Source: Kitagawia praeruptora
Lineage: Eukaryota; Streptophyta; Magnoliopsida; Apiales; Apiaceae
Assembly (NCBI GenBank): GCA_037693485.1
Contig: CM075346.1
Span: 57,841,001 to 57,905,000 of the forward strand
Direction of reading: 5' to 3'
Length of the DNA: 64,000 nucleotides
In this document: positions 42,001-56,000 of the stretch, piece after piece
How the letters are laid out: each line of letters begins with the position of its first letter
Position numbering within the stretch: the stretch's first letter is position 1
Program-made: the position numbers and the translations under genes
The notes under the pieces: generated by a model
Databases searched by the model: none
The model's input: the letters and a program-made list of their open reading frames with translations, nothing else
What the model was told of the DNA's origin: nothing

Positions 42001-43180
42001 TCTATACTATTATATAAAAGCTGAAACATTAAAAGTTTTGGTACCAGTTTTTTGGTACTTCGTGAATTTACTTATTTACCCTTCATTATAAAAAAAAATA
42101 CACCTAAAATAAATAATAACATAATATAATTAAAGGTAATTAGTCAATTGCTTTTTTCACATTTACTTTTACTTGAAAATATTACCTTTTATAAACACCT
42201 AAAAACATCAATCGTATCATATCTTTCGATCATTAATATTTCCGTTCAAATTAATTAAAACGCGTTGCCTTTTTAATTTAAAACAAATCTTACAATCATT
42301 AAGATATACCCGAAAATATCACACCATAATTTTCAAGAAAATATAACACATAAAATAAATAATAACATATTATAATTAATGGTAATTAGTCGATTGTACC
42401 TATTTTCACATTACTTCTAAAAACATCAATCGTATCATATCTTTCGATCATTAATATTTCCTTTCGAATTAAAAAACGTTACCTTTTTAATTTAAAACAA
42501 ATCTTACAATCATTAATATGTACCCAAAAACATCACACCATAATTTTCAAGAAAAATTTAACACCTAAAATAAATAGTAACATAATATAATTAATGTTAA
42601 TTAGTTGATTAACATAATAAAATTAATGGTAATTAGTCAATTGCCTTTTTCACATTTACTTTTAGTTGAAGATATTACTTTTATAAACACTTAAAACATC
42701 AATCGTATCATTTCTTTCGATCATTAATATTTTCTTTCAAATTAAAACTCGTTACCTTTTTAATTTAAAACCAATCTTACAATCATTAATATATATATAT
42801 ATATCCGAAAATATCACACAATAATTTTCAAGAAAAATATAATTAATACCTTACATATAATTAGACCTGGCAAATCGGGTAAACGGATCGGTTTCGGATC
42901 GGATCTGCTTCGGATCGGATCCACTTTCGGTTAAGGTACTATTTAGAGCCTGTTCGGTTCGGAACGGATCTGATTCGGTTCGGATCCACTTTCGGTTAAG
43001 GTACTATTTAGAACATGTTCAGTTCGGATCGGATCTGATTCGGTTCGGGTAAAATTCGGATTAAAATCGGATAAATTTTGGATTAAGATCGGATCAAATT
43101 GGGTTCGGTTCTCTTTCGGATTTTTACTGTTCGGATCGGATTTTGTTTGGATGTAGGAACATTTGGTTCGGATCGGATTA

Positions 43181-45510
43181 TCGAGATATATCTAATTTTT
43201 TGATGTACCCAAATTTTCCAAAAACCAAAAAATTATTTTGGCTTGAGATCTTAGCAATGAACTAAATTGACTAGTACTAGTAACTAGTGCTTTGTTACGG
43301 CTTTTTGTTTCGTTTAAAAAAAATATTTCTCGACGATCCAACTGTCGGATGTCAAAATATATCTAATTTAGTGATATTCGCAAATTTTCAAAAATAAATA
43401 AATAAATTTGGTTGAAAATCTTAGTAGTCAACTACCGAATTGACTAGTACTCGTAACTAGTGTTTTGTCGTGGATTGTTATTCTATTTTTTAAAAATTAT
43501 TTCTCGACGATCCAACCGTACGGATCTCAAGATATATCTAATCTAGTAATATTCCAAAATTTTCATAAAATAAAAAATTAATTTGGTTGGAGATCTTAGT
43601 AGTCAACTACCGAATTGACTAGTACTCGTAACTAGTGTTTTGTCACGGATTGTTATTCTATTTTTAAAAATTATTTCTCGACGATCCAAATCTCAAAATA
43701 TATCATATCTAGTGATATTCCCAATTTTCAAAAAATAAAAAAATAATTTGGTTGGAGATCTTAGTAGTCAACTACCGAATTGACTAGTACTCGTAACTAG
43801 TGCTTTGTCACGGATTGTTGATTCTATGTTTTAAAAAATATATCTCGACGATCCAACCGTACGGATCTCAAGATATATCTAATTTAGTGATATACCATAA
43901 TTTTCAAAAAATAAAAAATTAATTTGGTTGGATATCTTAGTAGTCAGCTACCGAATATACTAGTGCTCGTAACTAATGCTTTGTCACGAATTGTTGATTC
44001 TATTTTTTAAAAATTATTTATCGAAGATCCAACCATAAGGATCTCAAGATATATCTATTCTAGTGATATTCCAAAATTTTCAGAAAATAAAAAATTAATT
44101 TGGTTGGAGACCTTAGTAGTCAACTATCGAATTGACTAGTACTCGTAACTAGTTCTTTGTCACGAATTGTTGATTCTATTTTAAAAAATATATATCTCGA
44201 TGATCCAACCGTACGGATCTCAAGATATATCTAATTTAGTGATATACCATAATTTTCAAAAAATAAAAAATTAATTTGGTTGGATATCTTAGTAGTCAGC
44301 TACCGAATTGACTAGTGCTCGTAACTAGTGCTTTGTCACGAATTGTTGATTCTATTTTTTAAAAATTATTTATCGAAGATCCAACCATAAGGATCTCAAG
44401 ATATATCTATTCTAGTGATTTTCCAAAATTTTCAGAAAATAAAAAATTAATTTGGTTGGAGACCTTAGTAGTCAACTATCGAATTGACTAGTACTCGTAA
44501 CTAGTTCTTTGTCACGAATTGTTGATTCTATTTAAAAAAAAATATATCTCGATGATCCAACCGTACAGATCTCAAGATATATCTAATTTAGTGATATTCC
44601 CAAATTTTCAAATAATAAAAAATTAATTTGTTTGGAGACCTTAATAATCAACTACCGAATTGACTAGTACTCGTAACTAGTGCTTTGTCACGGATTGTTG
44701 ATTCTATTTTTTAATAATTATTTCTCGACGATCCAACCGTACGGATCTCAAGTTATATCTAATATAGTGATATTCCCAAATTTTTAAAAAATAAAAAATT
44801 AATTTGGTTGGAGATTTTAGTAGTCAACTATCGAATTGACTAGTACTCGTAACTAGTGCTTTGTCACGGATTGTTGATTCTATTTTTTAAATATTATTTC
44901 TCGACGATCCAACCGTACGGATCTCAAGATATATCAAATCTAGTGATATTCTCAAATTTTCAAAAAATAAAAAATTAATTTGGTTGGAGATCTTAGTAGT
45001 CAACTACCGAATTGACTAGTACACGTAACTAGTGCTTTGTCACGGATTGTTGATTCAATTTTTTAAACATTATTTCTCGATGAACCAACCGTACGGATCT
45101 CAAGATATATCTAATATAGTGACATTCCCAAATTTTCAAAAAATAAAAAATTAATTTGGTTGGAGAACATAGTAGTCAACTACCGAATTGACTAGTACTC
45201 GTAACTAGTGCTTTGTCACGGATTGTTGATTCTATTTTTTAAAAATTATTTCTCGACGATCCAACCATACGGATCTCAAGATATATCTAATATAGTGATA
45301 TTCCCAAATTTTCAAAAAATAAAATATTAATTTGGTTGGAGATCTTAGTAGTCAACTACCGAATTGACTAATACTCGTAACTATTGTTTTGTCACGGATT
45401 GTTGATTTTATTTTTTTTTAAATTATTTCTCGACGATCCAACCGTACGGATGTCAAGATATATCTAATTTAGTGATATTTTTCAAATTTTCAAAAAATAA
45501 AAAATATTTA
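43181..45510 (+). repeat. 176-bp tandem satellite, 13 copies
   Basis: The marker GACTAGTACTCGTAACTAG occurs at 43269, 43442, 43617, 43782, 43958, 44134, 44310, 44486, 44662, 44838, 45014, 45190 and 45366. From 43782 onwards the spacing is exactly 176 each time; earlier units vary (165-175). The units around 43860-44210 and 44212-44560 repeat as a pair, so there is also a 352-bp dimer level. No ORF. Confidence 0.92.
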
Positions 45511-45899
45511 AAAAAAAATACATGTGTCAAAATTTATTAAATAAGACCGAATATGTCAAAATTAGATACATCACTTATATGACGCTTCCATAAGCGCTAT
45601 GGAAGTGAATGCACTCACTTAGACAGCGCTTCAATAAGTGCTATATAAGTGAATGCATTTTAATTTCTGCCCAGAATATGCAGAATTTTATTTATTTATT
45701 TATTTATTTATTTGCTAATTATGTGTAGAATTTATTAATTTATATTTGCAAATTGGATTAAAATATTATTATATACAAAATGTCGTAAGCAATATTCAAT
45801 GACAATAATAAATATATAGCAAATCAGAAAATATAAATATTGACAAGACTAAACAATTAAAGGTCAAGAAAATATTAATCTATAAAAAATTATTTTATC
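45511..45899. other. unique-looking spacer inside the hAT-like element
   Basis: Contains a near-duplicated phrase (ATGACGCTTCCATAAGCGCTATGGAAGTGAATGCA and a second version at about 45622) and an (ATTT)n run at 45690-45712. No coding sequence. Confidence 0.5.
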
Positions 45900-46952
45900 G
45901 GATATTTTTCGATTCAGTTATTTTTGGTTTCGGATTTACATCGGATTCAAGTCATATTCGGTTCGGGTAATTTTTATTCGGATTTGATCGGTTCTGATTA
46001 TAATCGGATACATGGTCATCATTGGATACAGTATTTCGGATAATTTTTGGTTAAATTTCCGGTTCGGTTAATTTTCGGATCGGGTCAAATCGGTTTTCGG
46101 ATCGTTATCGGATTTGATTAAATTGAACCGGTTTCGGTTCGGATTCGGATTGTTTCGGTTTCAGATACAATATCGGATAATCTATTTCGGATCCAATTTC
46201 GGATTCGGTTCCACATATTTCGGTTCGGTTTTTCGGATCCAGACCCATTTTGGCAGGTCTACATATAATAAGCATAAGGGAGATCTTATCCAAATTTTTG
46301 GTCGTCGTCGCTGTACTACCAAAAGCATATGATCCGTTGGATTAAAAAATTGGACTTAAAGTCATCCGTTGGATTATAAATTATATCCTTATATATTTAT
46401 TTATAATTTTCACTTTGTTAATTTACTATAATACCCTTTCTTCATCGATTTGTTTTTTTTTCTTCATCATTAGAACTAAATTTAATTTAAAAATTTCTTT
46501 AATTTAGTAAACAAATAAAATATGTATAAACAAATAAATCAATTACAAATAAACAAATAAAAAAGATGTCTACAATGAATTGGAAAAAAATCCTAATACA
46601 ATAATAATTACATTATTCTATCAAAAATCTATAAATACAAGGGAAAAAAAATCCTAAAACAATTATAATTACATTATTCTATCAAAAATCTATATATGAA
46701 CTAAAGGCGAAGGATTTATATGTTTGTATACCTGGGAAACATTCTGCGAGGGCTCACCCTCCTGAAGTCGGTAACATTTTAAGAAACCATGGAAGAGAAA
46801 CATACATTATGTCAATAGATTCGGAGGATGTGCACTGTTCTTTTGTTGATTATATGTGTATATCATATTATAATCTAAAAAGGATATAATTTAGCAAAGT
46901 CGTATTAGAATTGAATTTTAAAAAGAAAATTATAATATGAAAAGGATATAAT

Positions 46953-47220
46953 CATGGTTGTAAAAATCGGTAATCGGTATAAATCGGTTGAGGTACCGAT
47001 TTAAGATTAATCGGGTAATCGGGGATTAATCGGAAGGATTAATCGGAGTATAAATCGGATATTATAATAATATTTAATATATTAGTCTAATTTACAATTA
47101 AACATATCATTTTAAATAAATTCATAGGATTAATCGGATTTCAAAAATCGAATCGGTGGGTTACCTTACAGAGGATTAATCGGGGATTAATCGGCTAAAT
47201 CGGGAATTTTTAGAACCATG
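46953..47220. mobile_element. hAT-type MITE, 268 bp, 8-bp duplication GATATAAT
   Basis: Ends CATGGTTGTAAAAATC and, reverse complemented, CATGGTTCTAAAAATTC. GATATAAT at 46945-46952 and 47221-47228. Interior is filled with ATTAATCGG/TAATCGGT words. Non-coding. Confidence 0.82.
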
Positions 47221-47837
47221 GATATAATTAAAAAATGATACAATTAAATTTTATTTATTTTATTTTATTAATATTAAAGTTTTAATTGGAAAATAATTTT
47301 TAAATTATCACTAAATTAAATATTATTTTGTTAATTTCATGTGTGCTATAAAATTGTCAAAATCAAATTTTAATAATTCAAGATAGAGCACAAATTATAT
47401 TATATTATATAATAAGAGTAAGAGAAATAATAATAGGTATTACCAGAGGTCAGAACTATACTAGAAGAGTATTTATTGACCTGCCTCCTATTCCCACCAG
47501 TAGTCCAATACAGTATGTAATATTAATGTATAATCTCTCGCTTAATTATGAGAAAATTATTATAATATTAAAGTATTTAACTCCAGCTTTAATTAATATG
47601 TTCCATGTTCGTAGATGTGACCTTTTGGGGCTCTGTGTACGCCTAAAAGATAGGAAACTAAGAAGCTTTTAGCACACCACAATTAAGATTTTTTAAAATA
47701 TTTTAATTCATCAAATTTAATTAGTATTTTTAATAAACAATTTTATAAGTATTAAATTCTTCTAGATTATCTCAAAATCTATATGATTTTCAATATTTTA
47801 ATTAAAAAAATTATATATATAATAATTGTAAAAGATA

Positions 47838-48637
47838 TCTTATCCAAAATTTTGATACTATGATAATTAGTCGTTGTCAAAACAATCTCAATCGTTGGAT
47901 ATAATTTTTTTTTAAAATAGACAATCAAAATTATACTATATAAAAATAATTATTGTATAAAAAGATTATAAGTTAAAAGAAGTTATATTAGACCTGGATT
48001 TTAAAAAGTCTAAAATAAAAAATGTTATAACTTAATAAGGAGACCAATTTAATTATTATATAAATAACATTAAATTTCTATTGTATACCAAAATAAAAAA
48101 GATCGTTAGGTCTTAAAATCAAAAGATGGAAATCGTTATTTTCTAATATTAAAACCTGTATTTGGTTGTTAGTAGAAGTTTATTCAATACTGAAAATGAT
48201 TTTGATAAATTCAACCAAATATAAGTAAATTTTCTAAATCGAATAGAATTTTCAACGCAAAAAATCGTCAAATTCTTTTAAGGCCTAATAGAATTTGGTT
48301 GAATATTCAACAAAATTTTCTATAGAATTTTCAACGCAAAAAATCGTATAAATTCAACTTGTGTTTGATTCTGCGTTGATTTGATTCGAAAATAATAATT
48401 AAACCATCAATGAATTAAACATTATTTTGTTAATTTCACATGGACTGTAAAATCGTTGAAATCAAATTTTAAGAATTCAAGATAGAATACAAATATTAAA
48501 TCGAACGTATAAATCTTATATATATCAATTTTTTAACAAAAAATTGATATGTAAATTAATAACATATAAAATTTAAAATTTTAATATAATTATAGATATT
48601 AAAAAAGGATCCGTGCGTTGCACGAGTTATAAGCTAG
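47838..48637 (+). mobile_element. possible second Helitron nested in the 42001-49307 copy
   Basis: The 3' end is clear: CCGTGCGTTGCACGAG then TTATAAGCTAG|T at 48637, followed directly by the outer element's tandem unit. The 5' end is uncertain: A|TCTTATCCAAAATTTTGA at 47838 and a similar A|TCTTATCCAAATTTTTGG at 46284 are both candidates. Confidence 0.45.
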
Positions 48638-49307
48638 TACCTAAAATAAACAATAACATAATATAATTAATGGTAATGAGTCGATTGCCTTTTTCACATT
48701 ACTTTTAGTTGAAGATATTACATTTTATAAACACTTAAAAAGATCAATCGCATCATATCTTTTAATCATTAATATTTTCTTTCTAATTAAAACACGTTAC
48801 CTTTATAAATTACAACAAATCTTATAATCATTAATATATACCCAAAAATATCACACCATATTTTTCAAATATTAATAAAATATATTAAAATGAATTAAAA
48901 TACGTTACCCAAAAATAATCATGCAATAATTAATATATACCAAAAAATATCATACCATATCTTCTAATCACTAACAAAATATAATAGAAATCTGTATACT
49001 ACAATAATGACCGTTAAATTTTTAGTAAAAAATCAGAATCGTTAGATCTAATGATTAGATATATTATATGGTTAAATTAATTTACAAAAATTTCAAAATT
49101 AGAATTCCATCAACGATAAATTTATTTTAAAATTTTATAATATAAGTTTTAAATGATGCATATCATTAATTAAATTTATATTAAATTATTAAAATTAAAA
49201 TTAAAATAAAATATTGTAAATAATGATTATATAAAATATAATTAAAACATAAAATAAAATTTATTACATATAAAAAAAATCCGTGCATTGCACGGGTTAT
49301 AAGCTAG

Positions 49308-50001
49308 TATCATAGAACTAAATTCCTGCTAGTGATGGATCCTTAGGAATTTACTATTTTATCCCTAATTTGAGGGCATTTTGGTATTTTCCACAGGTTA
49401 AATGGGCTGACCCGAACCGGTTGTTACCCAGATGAGCAAAAAAACATAGTTGGCGCTTTTGAAATTTAATTCCCCACTAATTAAGCCTACTTATTTGCTA
49501 TTCAAATCAGGTTATCTAATAATCTAATAATGATCCTAAATACTGTTTCATTGTTTACTATGTCAAACCAATGTTTCTTTGTATACTATGCCAAACAGAT
49601 CACAATCAACAATAGAATCTGAATGATGCAGAAGGTTTCTTCTTAGAATGGCGTAAATGTTTAGATGGTTACATCCTCCTGTTTAACAATGCAATTATAA
49701 TTTGATGTTTCGTGTTTAGTAATGGATAAGAATCAAACAAACTCAGCATCAACCTTTGGAATTTCGTCTGGTTAGTTTGGAACAAATCCCATTATGACTC
49801 CATAATCTATTACGTTTTTACGTATAAGTTTCTTCGTTTTTCTCATGTGTACAGGTTCCAAACGTCCACCTTTAACTAACCAATTATCTCCTTCGTCGAT
49901 GAAACCTGGTATACAATGTTTGTTGTCATAGTATATTTTATTGTTGTTACAAAATGTCATATTTAAACAAGATCTAAATGTGTACAGTTTTGAGAAGACG
50001 T
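49308..50001 (+). other. leader of the Helitron Rep-helicase gene or older flank
   Basis: No TC-type Helitron start could be fixed. An 80-codon minus-strand ORF (50014-49772) has no recognisable family and overlaps the first exon; I do not call it a gene. Confidence 0.4.
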
Positions 50002-53000
50002 ATGATGAATCCAATCAATAAGTTTGCAAGACAAATACATACCAACTCAGAGAATGTTCCTCCAAATCTACAAATAAATGGTACGATTTAATTCTACATG
50101 TTATCTTCTCCAATTTTGGATGCAGTTTAAGATTATTTTTATTTTGCTTCATATTATTAGATTCCATGTATCGCCCGTTGTCTCAATTGGACCAGAATAT
50201 CTCTCCATCTTTTAGTAGAAGTAGTCATGCAGCAAATCACCCACTCTCTGAACTGGACAAGAATATACCTTCCCATGTCGGAGACCAAAATTTGCTTACT
50301 TCAAAGCAGCTTACCTCCGTGCAAAACCAGTCTTCTGGTAATCAGAATGGCAATAAAGCAGGTTAATATTTCTATTACATAATGCTAATGTACCCTTTCT
50401 CATTACATATTAGTTTGCTTAATTTTTTTGTACTTTGACAAAGGTATCACGCAGAATAATCCCATTACATCTACGAAGGGATCACCATGGACTTCACTCC
50501 AACTGTCAAATACCTCTTCAGGTTTACAACTAACTTACAATGATAACAAATGTTGTGTTATTATTATTAACATTTACACATTTCCTATTGTCATATTCAG
50601 GAATAATTTATCAAACTCCTATCCTGAATAAACAAAAAGAACCAATCAAAACACAGCTTCCATTTAACAGTTATTCAGGTATAATCATATTGTCATTTTT
50701 ACCGATTTTCAATTTATTGTGGTTCTTTCACATATGATGTAATCGTTTGTAACTTATTAAATGGTTAGGAAGCATGCAACATACTCCTACTACAATGAAA
50801 AACAATTCTCCATTGACTTTCCACTATGCAAGTGCAATTTTAACAAGTTAAATTTGAATTGTATATTATTATATTTTATTTTTCAATTGTATGTAACATT
50901 TAATTCATTATGTTTTTATGTATATTTTTTTATAGGTCAAATAAGTGGTAATTCTGTTGTAACTCAATCTCATGGAGGCAATGACAGTATCTTGACGCGC
51001 TTTAATACATCAGGTACAATTTCATTTTAGTTTATTTGATCTATAACCAAATAACATGTATTTTCTTTCCATTTTACACAGGTTCATCAAATGCTAAAAA
51101 ATGTAATAGTATGATGCCTTCGGTTTCTCCATCAGCTCGGAGGTTGTCCACCGTTGTTTTATCAGGTATTTTTTATGGTTTCTTTTTTAAAAAACAATTA
51201 GATACATAACGTCAAAATCTAATAGTATACGTACGTTTTATGTAGATATTTCTTATGACAAGTCTGCCATGCGCAAATCAAGTTGTACGGATTCAACTAG
51301 CAGACCTGATACAACAAGTGAAAGAACAACTTTTCAGCTGCCAGCATCGACTATATTACCAAAAAGTAAGACTTTACCTACTTTGGCTCACCAATATCCT
51401 GATACAATTTGGTTGTGTAAGATGAATTGATAGATGACACAAATTAAGCCATAAAGTTCACTAAAATATTGTGTTTATATTTTGTTTCTTAAATTTAAAG
51501 ATTTTATGTTTTCTAATGTAGTTCCTCAAATTTCAGAGAATGTAAATACTTTTGAACACAGTGAATCTTCTGTTTCAAAGAGTAAAAATTTGTTGAAATC
51601 TTTCAATGACGTTGCAGAAGATAATGACATTAGTGCTTCAGGTGATTCGAAACATAAAACATGATCAATTTTTACGTTTATTATTACATCAATTTTACAT
51701 TTACCTTATTATTTGAACCAGATTCAAATCATTCAGATGATGATGATATACATTGTAAGTTTTTAATCTTATATCTCCTAGGCACATATTACATATTGAA
51801 GTGTAAATTTTTTATTATTTCCATATCCAGCAATCCATTCTGAATATTTGAGCGATGATAATGAATATGGAGGTGATGTACCACCAGAAGGTATAAACAT
51901 GTACTATGTATCTTCTTATTTATTTAATGTATTTAATGTCTAATAATTATTTTTCCATTTTCAGATATGTGGGAAGGGTATATGGATATTGGTGGACCAG
52001 ATAAAATATGTCCTCAATGTAAAGCAGTCATGTGGAATGCAGAGCGGAATAATAAATCCAACAAATATGCTAATCCAACGTTTTCCATTTGTTGTCGAAA
52101 TGGTCAGGTTAAACTTCCACCAGAAAGGCAACCCCCTCCATTTTTAGCAGATCTTCTTTCTGGAGGTCCCAGAACTTCCCACTATAAGAAACTTATCAGG
52201 ATTTACAATTCATTGTTTGCATTTACATCTCTTGGCGGCAAAGTTGACAACAAGATAAACAGAGGAAGGGCACCTTACACGTTTAAATTGCAAGGTCAGA
52301 ATTACCATTTAATAGGAAGCATATGTCCTGTTAAAGATGAAACACCTAAATATTGTCAGCTTTATGTATATGATACGGATAATGAAGTGGAAAACAGAAA
52401 GAATGCAGTTCCTGGTAGTGATAGCACGGATCCTCATATTGTGAATGGTCTCTTATTAATGCTCAATGAGCATAATTCATTGGTTCATGGTTTTAGAATG
52501 GCACGAGATCGCTTCAAGAACAATGAACCTGAAGAACTCACGCTTACTTTATTATCAAGTTCCTCTACATCTGGTAGACCTAGGGCTGTAAACGAGCCGA
52601 GCCGAGCCGAACACTGACCAGGCTCGGCTCGAGCTCGATTAAATAGTCCAGGCTCGAGCTCGGGCTCGAGCTCGACCGAGCCATAATATTCAAGCTCGAA
52701 GCTCGGCTCGACACATATGTAATATGTTCGAGCTCGGCTCGAAAGCTCGAATCAATTTCACTATTTATCAACAAAAGCTCGAATACCTTAAGTTCGGCTC
52801 GAGCTCGACTCGATTAATATATAAAAATATTAAATATTTATATAATAATATATAAAAAACATAAAAATAATATATAAATAATAATTAAAAATATATAAAT
52901 AATAAAATATATATAAGTTCGATTAGGCTCGCGAGCCATACGAATCGAGTAATATGAAGCTCGGGCTCGGCTCGGTCAACTATTCGAATAGCTTGAGCTC

Positions 53001-56000
53001 GAGCTCGGCTCGATTATTATCGAACCGAATTCGAATATTTTACGAGCCGAGCTCGAGTAGCTCACGAACAGTTTGACTCATTTACACCCCTAGGTAGACC
53101 CAATAATGTTGGACCTTCCAACGAGGTCGGAGCGTTGATTGTTGGAGATCTTGAAAATTCTGCTTGTTGGAGAGATATAGTTGTCATGAAAAAAATTAAA
53201 AAGCTTAAGAGGATTTACGAGACCAACCGACATTTTATGCAGTTGCAGTATCCTTTGATCTTTCCATTTGGTGATGATGGCTTTCATCCTGAAATCAAAT
53301 TACAACCTAAGCAGGGTGGACGTCCAGTTCAGGTACCTGATCCTGATGATGAATCAGATGAGACAAAACACCGGTTATTTGTCTCGCTACGTGAATATTA
53401 TGCATATAAGCTAATGATAAGGCCCTCTGAAGGTACAATTAAATTTTAAGCTAAGATTAGTGCTAATGTATATAGTGCTATGATGGTTATGAACCTAATA
53501 CAGGCTACTTATTGGATTCTATTTTCAGCGCTAACTCCCCATCTTTGTGGGAGGCTATGGCAACAATACATTGTTGATGCTTTTACCGCAGTTGAGCAGT
53601 ATAGGCTTGATTGGGTGAAAACTCATCAGACAACAATACATGCGGACTTATATAGTTTCATACGTGATTCATTGCGTAAGGGTGATATAGATCCATCACA
53701 TATTGGAAAGAATATTATTCTTCCAGCTACATTTACAGGATCAAAACGGTATATGTCCCAATAATTTAAAGATTCCCTTGCAATATGCCGTTCAATTGGC
53801 CATCCTTCATTATTTCTGACAATGACCTGCAATACCAAGTGGCCCGAAATACAACACATGCTTGAACATCTGCCAGGTGTTGATGTAGCTGATGCTCCTG
53901 ATGTTGTCGCAAGGGTATTTAAAATGAAAGTAGACCATTTAGTGGATTTAATAAAAAATAAGAATTACTTTGGTAGATGCATTGGAGGTATGCTTTACAA
54001 AAGTGTTTTTTCTTCTTAATATCTTTTGCATACAAAAATGTATTGTATCAACTAATTTGTTTTACTTTTTGGAACAGTCATGTACGTAATTGAATTTCAG
54101 AAGCGTGGTTTGCCCCACACACATATGTTGGTTTGGTTGCATCCAGACGATCGTCCAAAAAATATAGAGGACATTGATAAGTTAGTTTCTGCTGAAATTC
54201 CTGACAAAGACTCTGATCCAATTTGTTACAATGCTGTCAAAAATTACATGGTTCATGGTCCATGTGGGAAGGACTTTTCCTATTCACCGTGCATGGTAAA
54301 TGGAAAATGCATCCGTCATTTTCCCAAGAGGTACATAATTAATTTTAGGCATTTTAATTTTTTTTTGGCACATATATTCCATTTTCATTCAAAAATCATA
54401 TTATGATGTGATCAATAATACATTTAAATGTACAGGTACAATGGCCACACATTCTTTGATGATAGTGGATTTCCAGTTTATCGAAGAAGGAAGATGAACA
54501 GAAGTGTTGTTAAAAATGGAAATTCTCTTGACAATCAATTTGTTGTTCCGTACAACAGAGATTTATTGGTTAGATTCCAATGTCATATCAATTTGGAGAT
54601 TCGCAATAATTCACGATCATTGAAATACTTATTCAAGTATTGTATGAAAGGCCACGACAATGCCACAATGTTGTTACATCGAAAAAAAGGGAACAATGCA
54701 TCTAATGTAAACAATGGTAAAGGTAAGACTATAGATGAGGTTAAACACTATCTTGATGGACGTTATGTTTGTGCTTCTGAGGCTGCATGGAGGATCCTAG
54801 GTTATGACATTCATTACCGATATCCATCTGTTGAGCGACTACCCGTTCATGTTCCCGGAGGGAAGAGCGTAAGCTTTAAAGTGAATACCAAAAACTTAGA
54901 ACAGATTGCAAGTGAAGCAAATTCTAGAAAGAGTAAACTAGAATCTTGGTTCATTGGCAACAAAACAATTCCAAGTGCTCGAGAGTATACTTATCAGGAA
55001 TTTCCAAAAGGGTTTACATGGCAGCCACGTTCATGAAAGTGGAAAGAAAGACATCGTGGTATGGTTGTTGGCAGGTTATCTGAGGTCCATGCATCAAGTG
55101 GTGATGCATTTTATCTTCGTATGCTTCTTATGCGAAATAAAGGTGCTACATCTTTTACTGATTTATGTACCATTGATGGTAAAGTTTACCAGACATACAA
55201 AGAATCATGTGATGCCCTTGGGCTGCTTAAAGATGACAAACAGTGGGATGACGCACTATGTGAAAATGCACAAACCGCATTGCCTGGACAACTTAGAGCA
55301 ATGTTTGTGCATATATTGACCAACTGTCCAGTAGCAGATCCAAGGAAATTGTGGAAACAACATTGGTCAAGTTTGTCCGAAGATATTTTGTATTCAAAGC
55401 GGAAAAAAACTGGGAACCAGGCTCTCACTTTAACTGATGATGAATTAGAGAATTATGCTCTTGCAGGTATTACCAATCATATTTGCATATTTACCATTAA
55501 TACTTATGTTCATTTATAAAGAAAATATTATTCGTCCTACTACAAAAATAATAGTAATACAAGTGTTATAAAAGTGCAAGTAATATTTCCATCTATTAAG
55601 CTATTTTAATTTATCTTTTTTTTGCAGAGGTTGAAAAGTTATTGAACGAGGTTGGTAAATCTTTGAGAGACTATGCAACAATGCCATTTCCAGATGAAGC
55701 TTTCATGCAGCATTCGTGTAATCGTTTAATTGAGGAAGAAACTTCTTATGATAAGGATGATATGAAATCACAGCATGACAAACTACATTCAAACCTCAAC
55801 AGTGAACAACTTGAAGCCTATAACTCCATTATTTCTTCGGTTAACAGCCTATATGGAGGAGTGTTTTTTGTTTATGGAAGCGGCGGGTGTGGCAAGACAT
55901 ATCTCTGGAAAACTCTATGTTGTCGTTTGCGGAGTGAAGGTAAAATAGTCTTACCTGTTGCATCTTCCGGTATTGCAGCTGTTCTACTACCTGGTGGTAG

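Larger units (their letters stand above)
42862..46261. mobile_element. 3.4-kb hAT-like non-autonomous element containing a satellite array
   Basis: Left end TAGACCTGGCAAATCGGG; right end, reverse complemented, TAGACCTGCCAAAATGGG. CATATAAT occurs at 42854-42861 and 46262-46269, an 8-bp target duplication as in hAT elements. Inside each end are several hundred bases of TCGGTTCGGAT-type subterminal repeats (42875-43170 and 45900-46245), and between them the 176-bp array. No transposase. Confidence 0.85.
42001..49307 (+). mobile_element. Helitron, expanded by nested insertions
   Basis: 5' end A|TCTATACTATTATATAAAAG at 42001; 3' end stem CCGTGCATTGCACGG then GTTATAAGCTAG|T at 49307. Both ends match the family copy at 9939-11872. 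Interior tandem units (CACCTAAAATAAATAATAAC..., about 42099, 42350 and 42559) reappear at 48639, so the sequence between about 42842 and 48638 is inserted material. No Rep-helicase inside. Pairing of the two ends rests on the family match, not on an empty site. Confidence 0.6.

Noticed and set aside
43181..45510. Reading the 176-bp array as a centromere
   Set aside because: Only 2.3 kb long and enclosed in a transposon with target duplication; monomer length alone is not enough.
46105..46332. ORFs on both strands in the TCGGTTCGG repeat
   Set aside because: Subterminal repeats of the hAT-like element, read in all frames.
49772..50014. 80-codon minus-strand ORF
   Set aside because: No recognisable family; overlaps the first RepHel exon; kept only as a remark.
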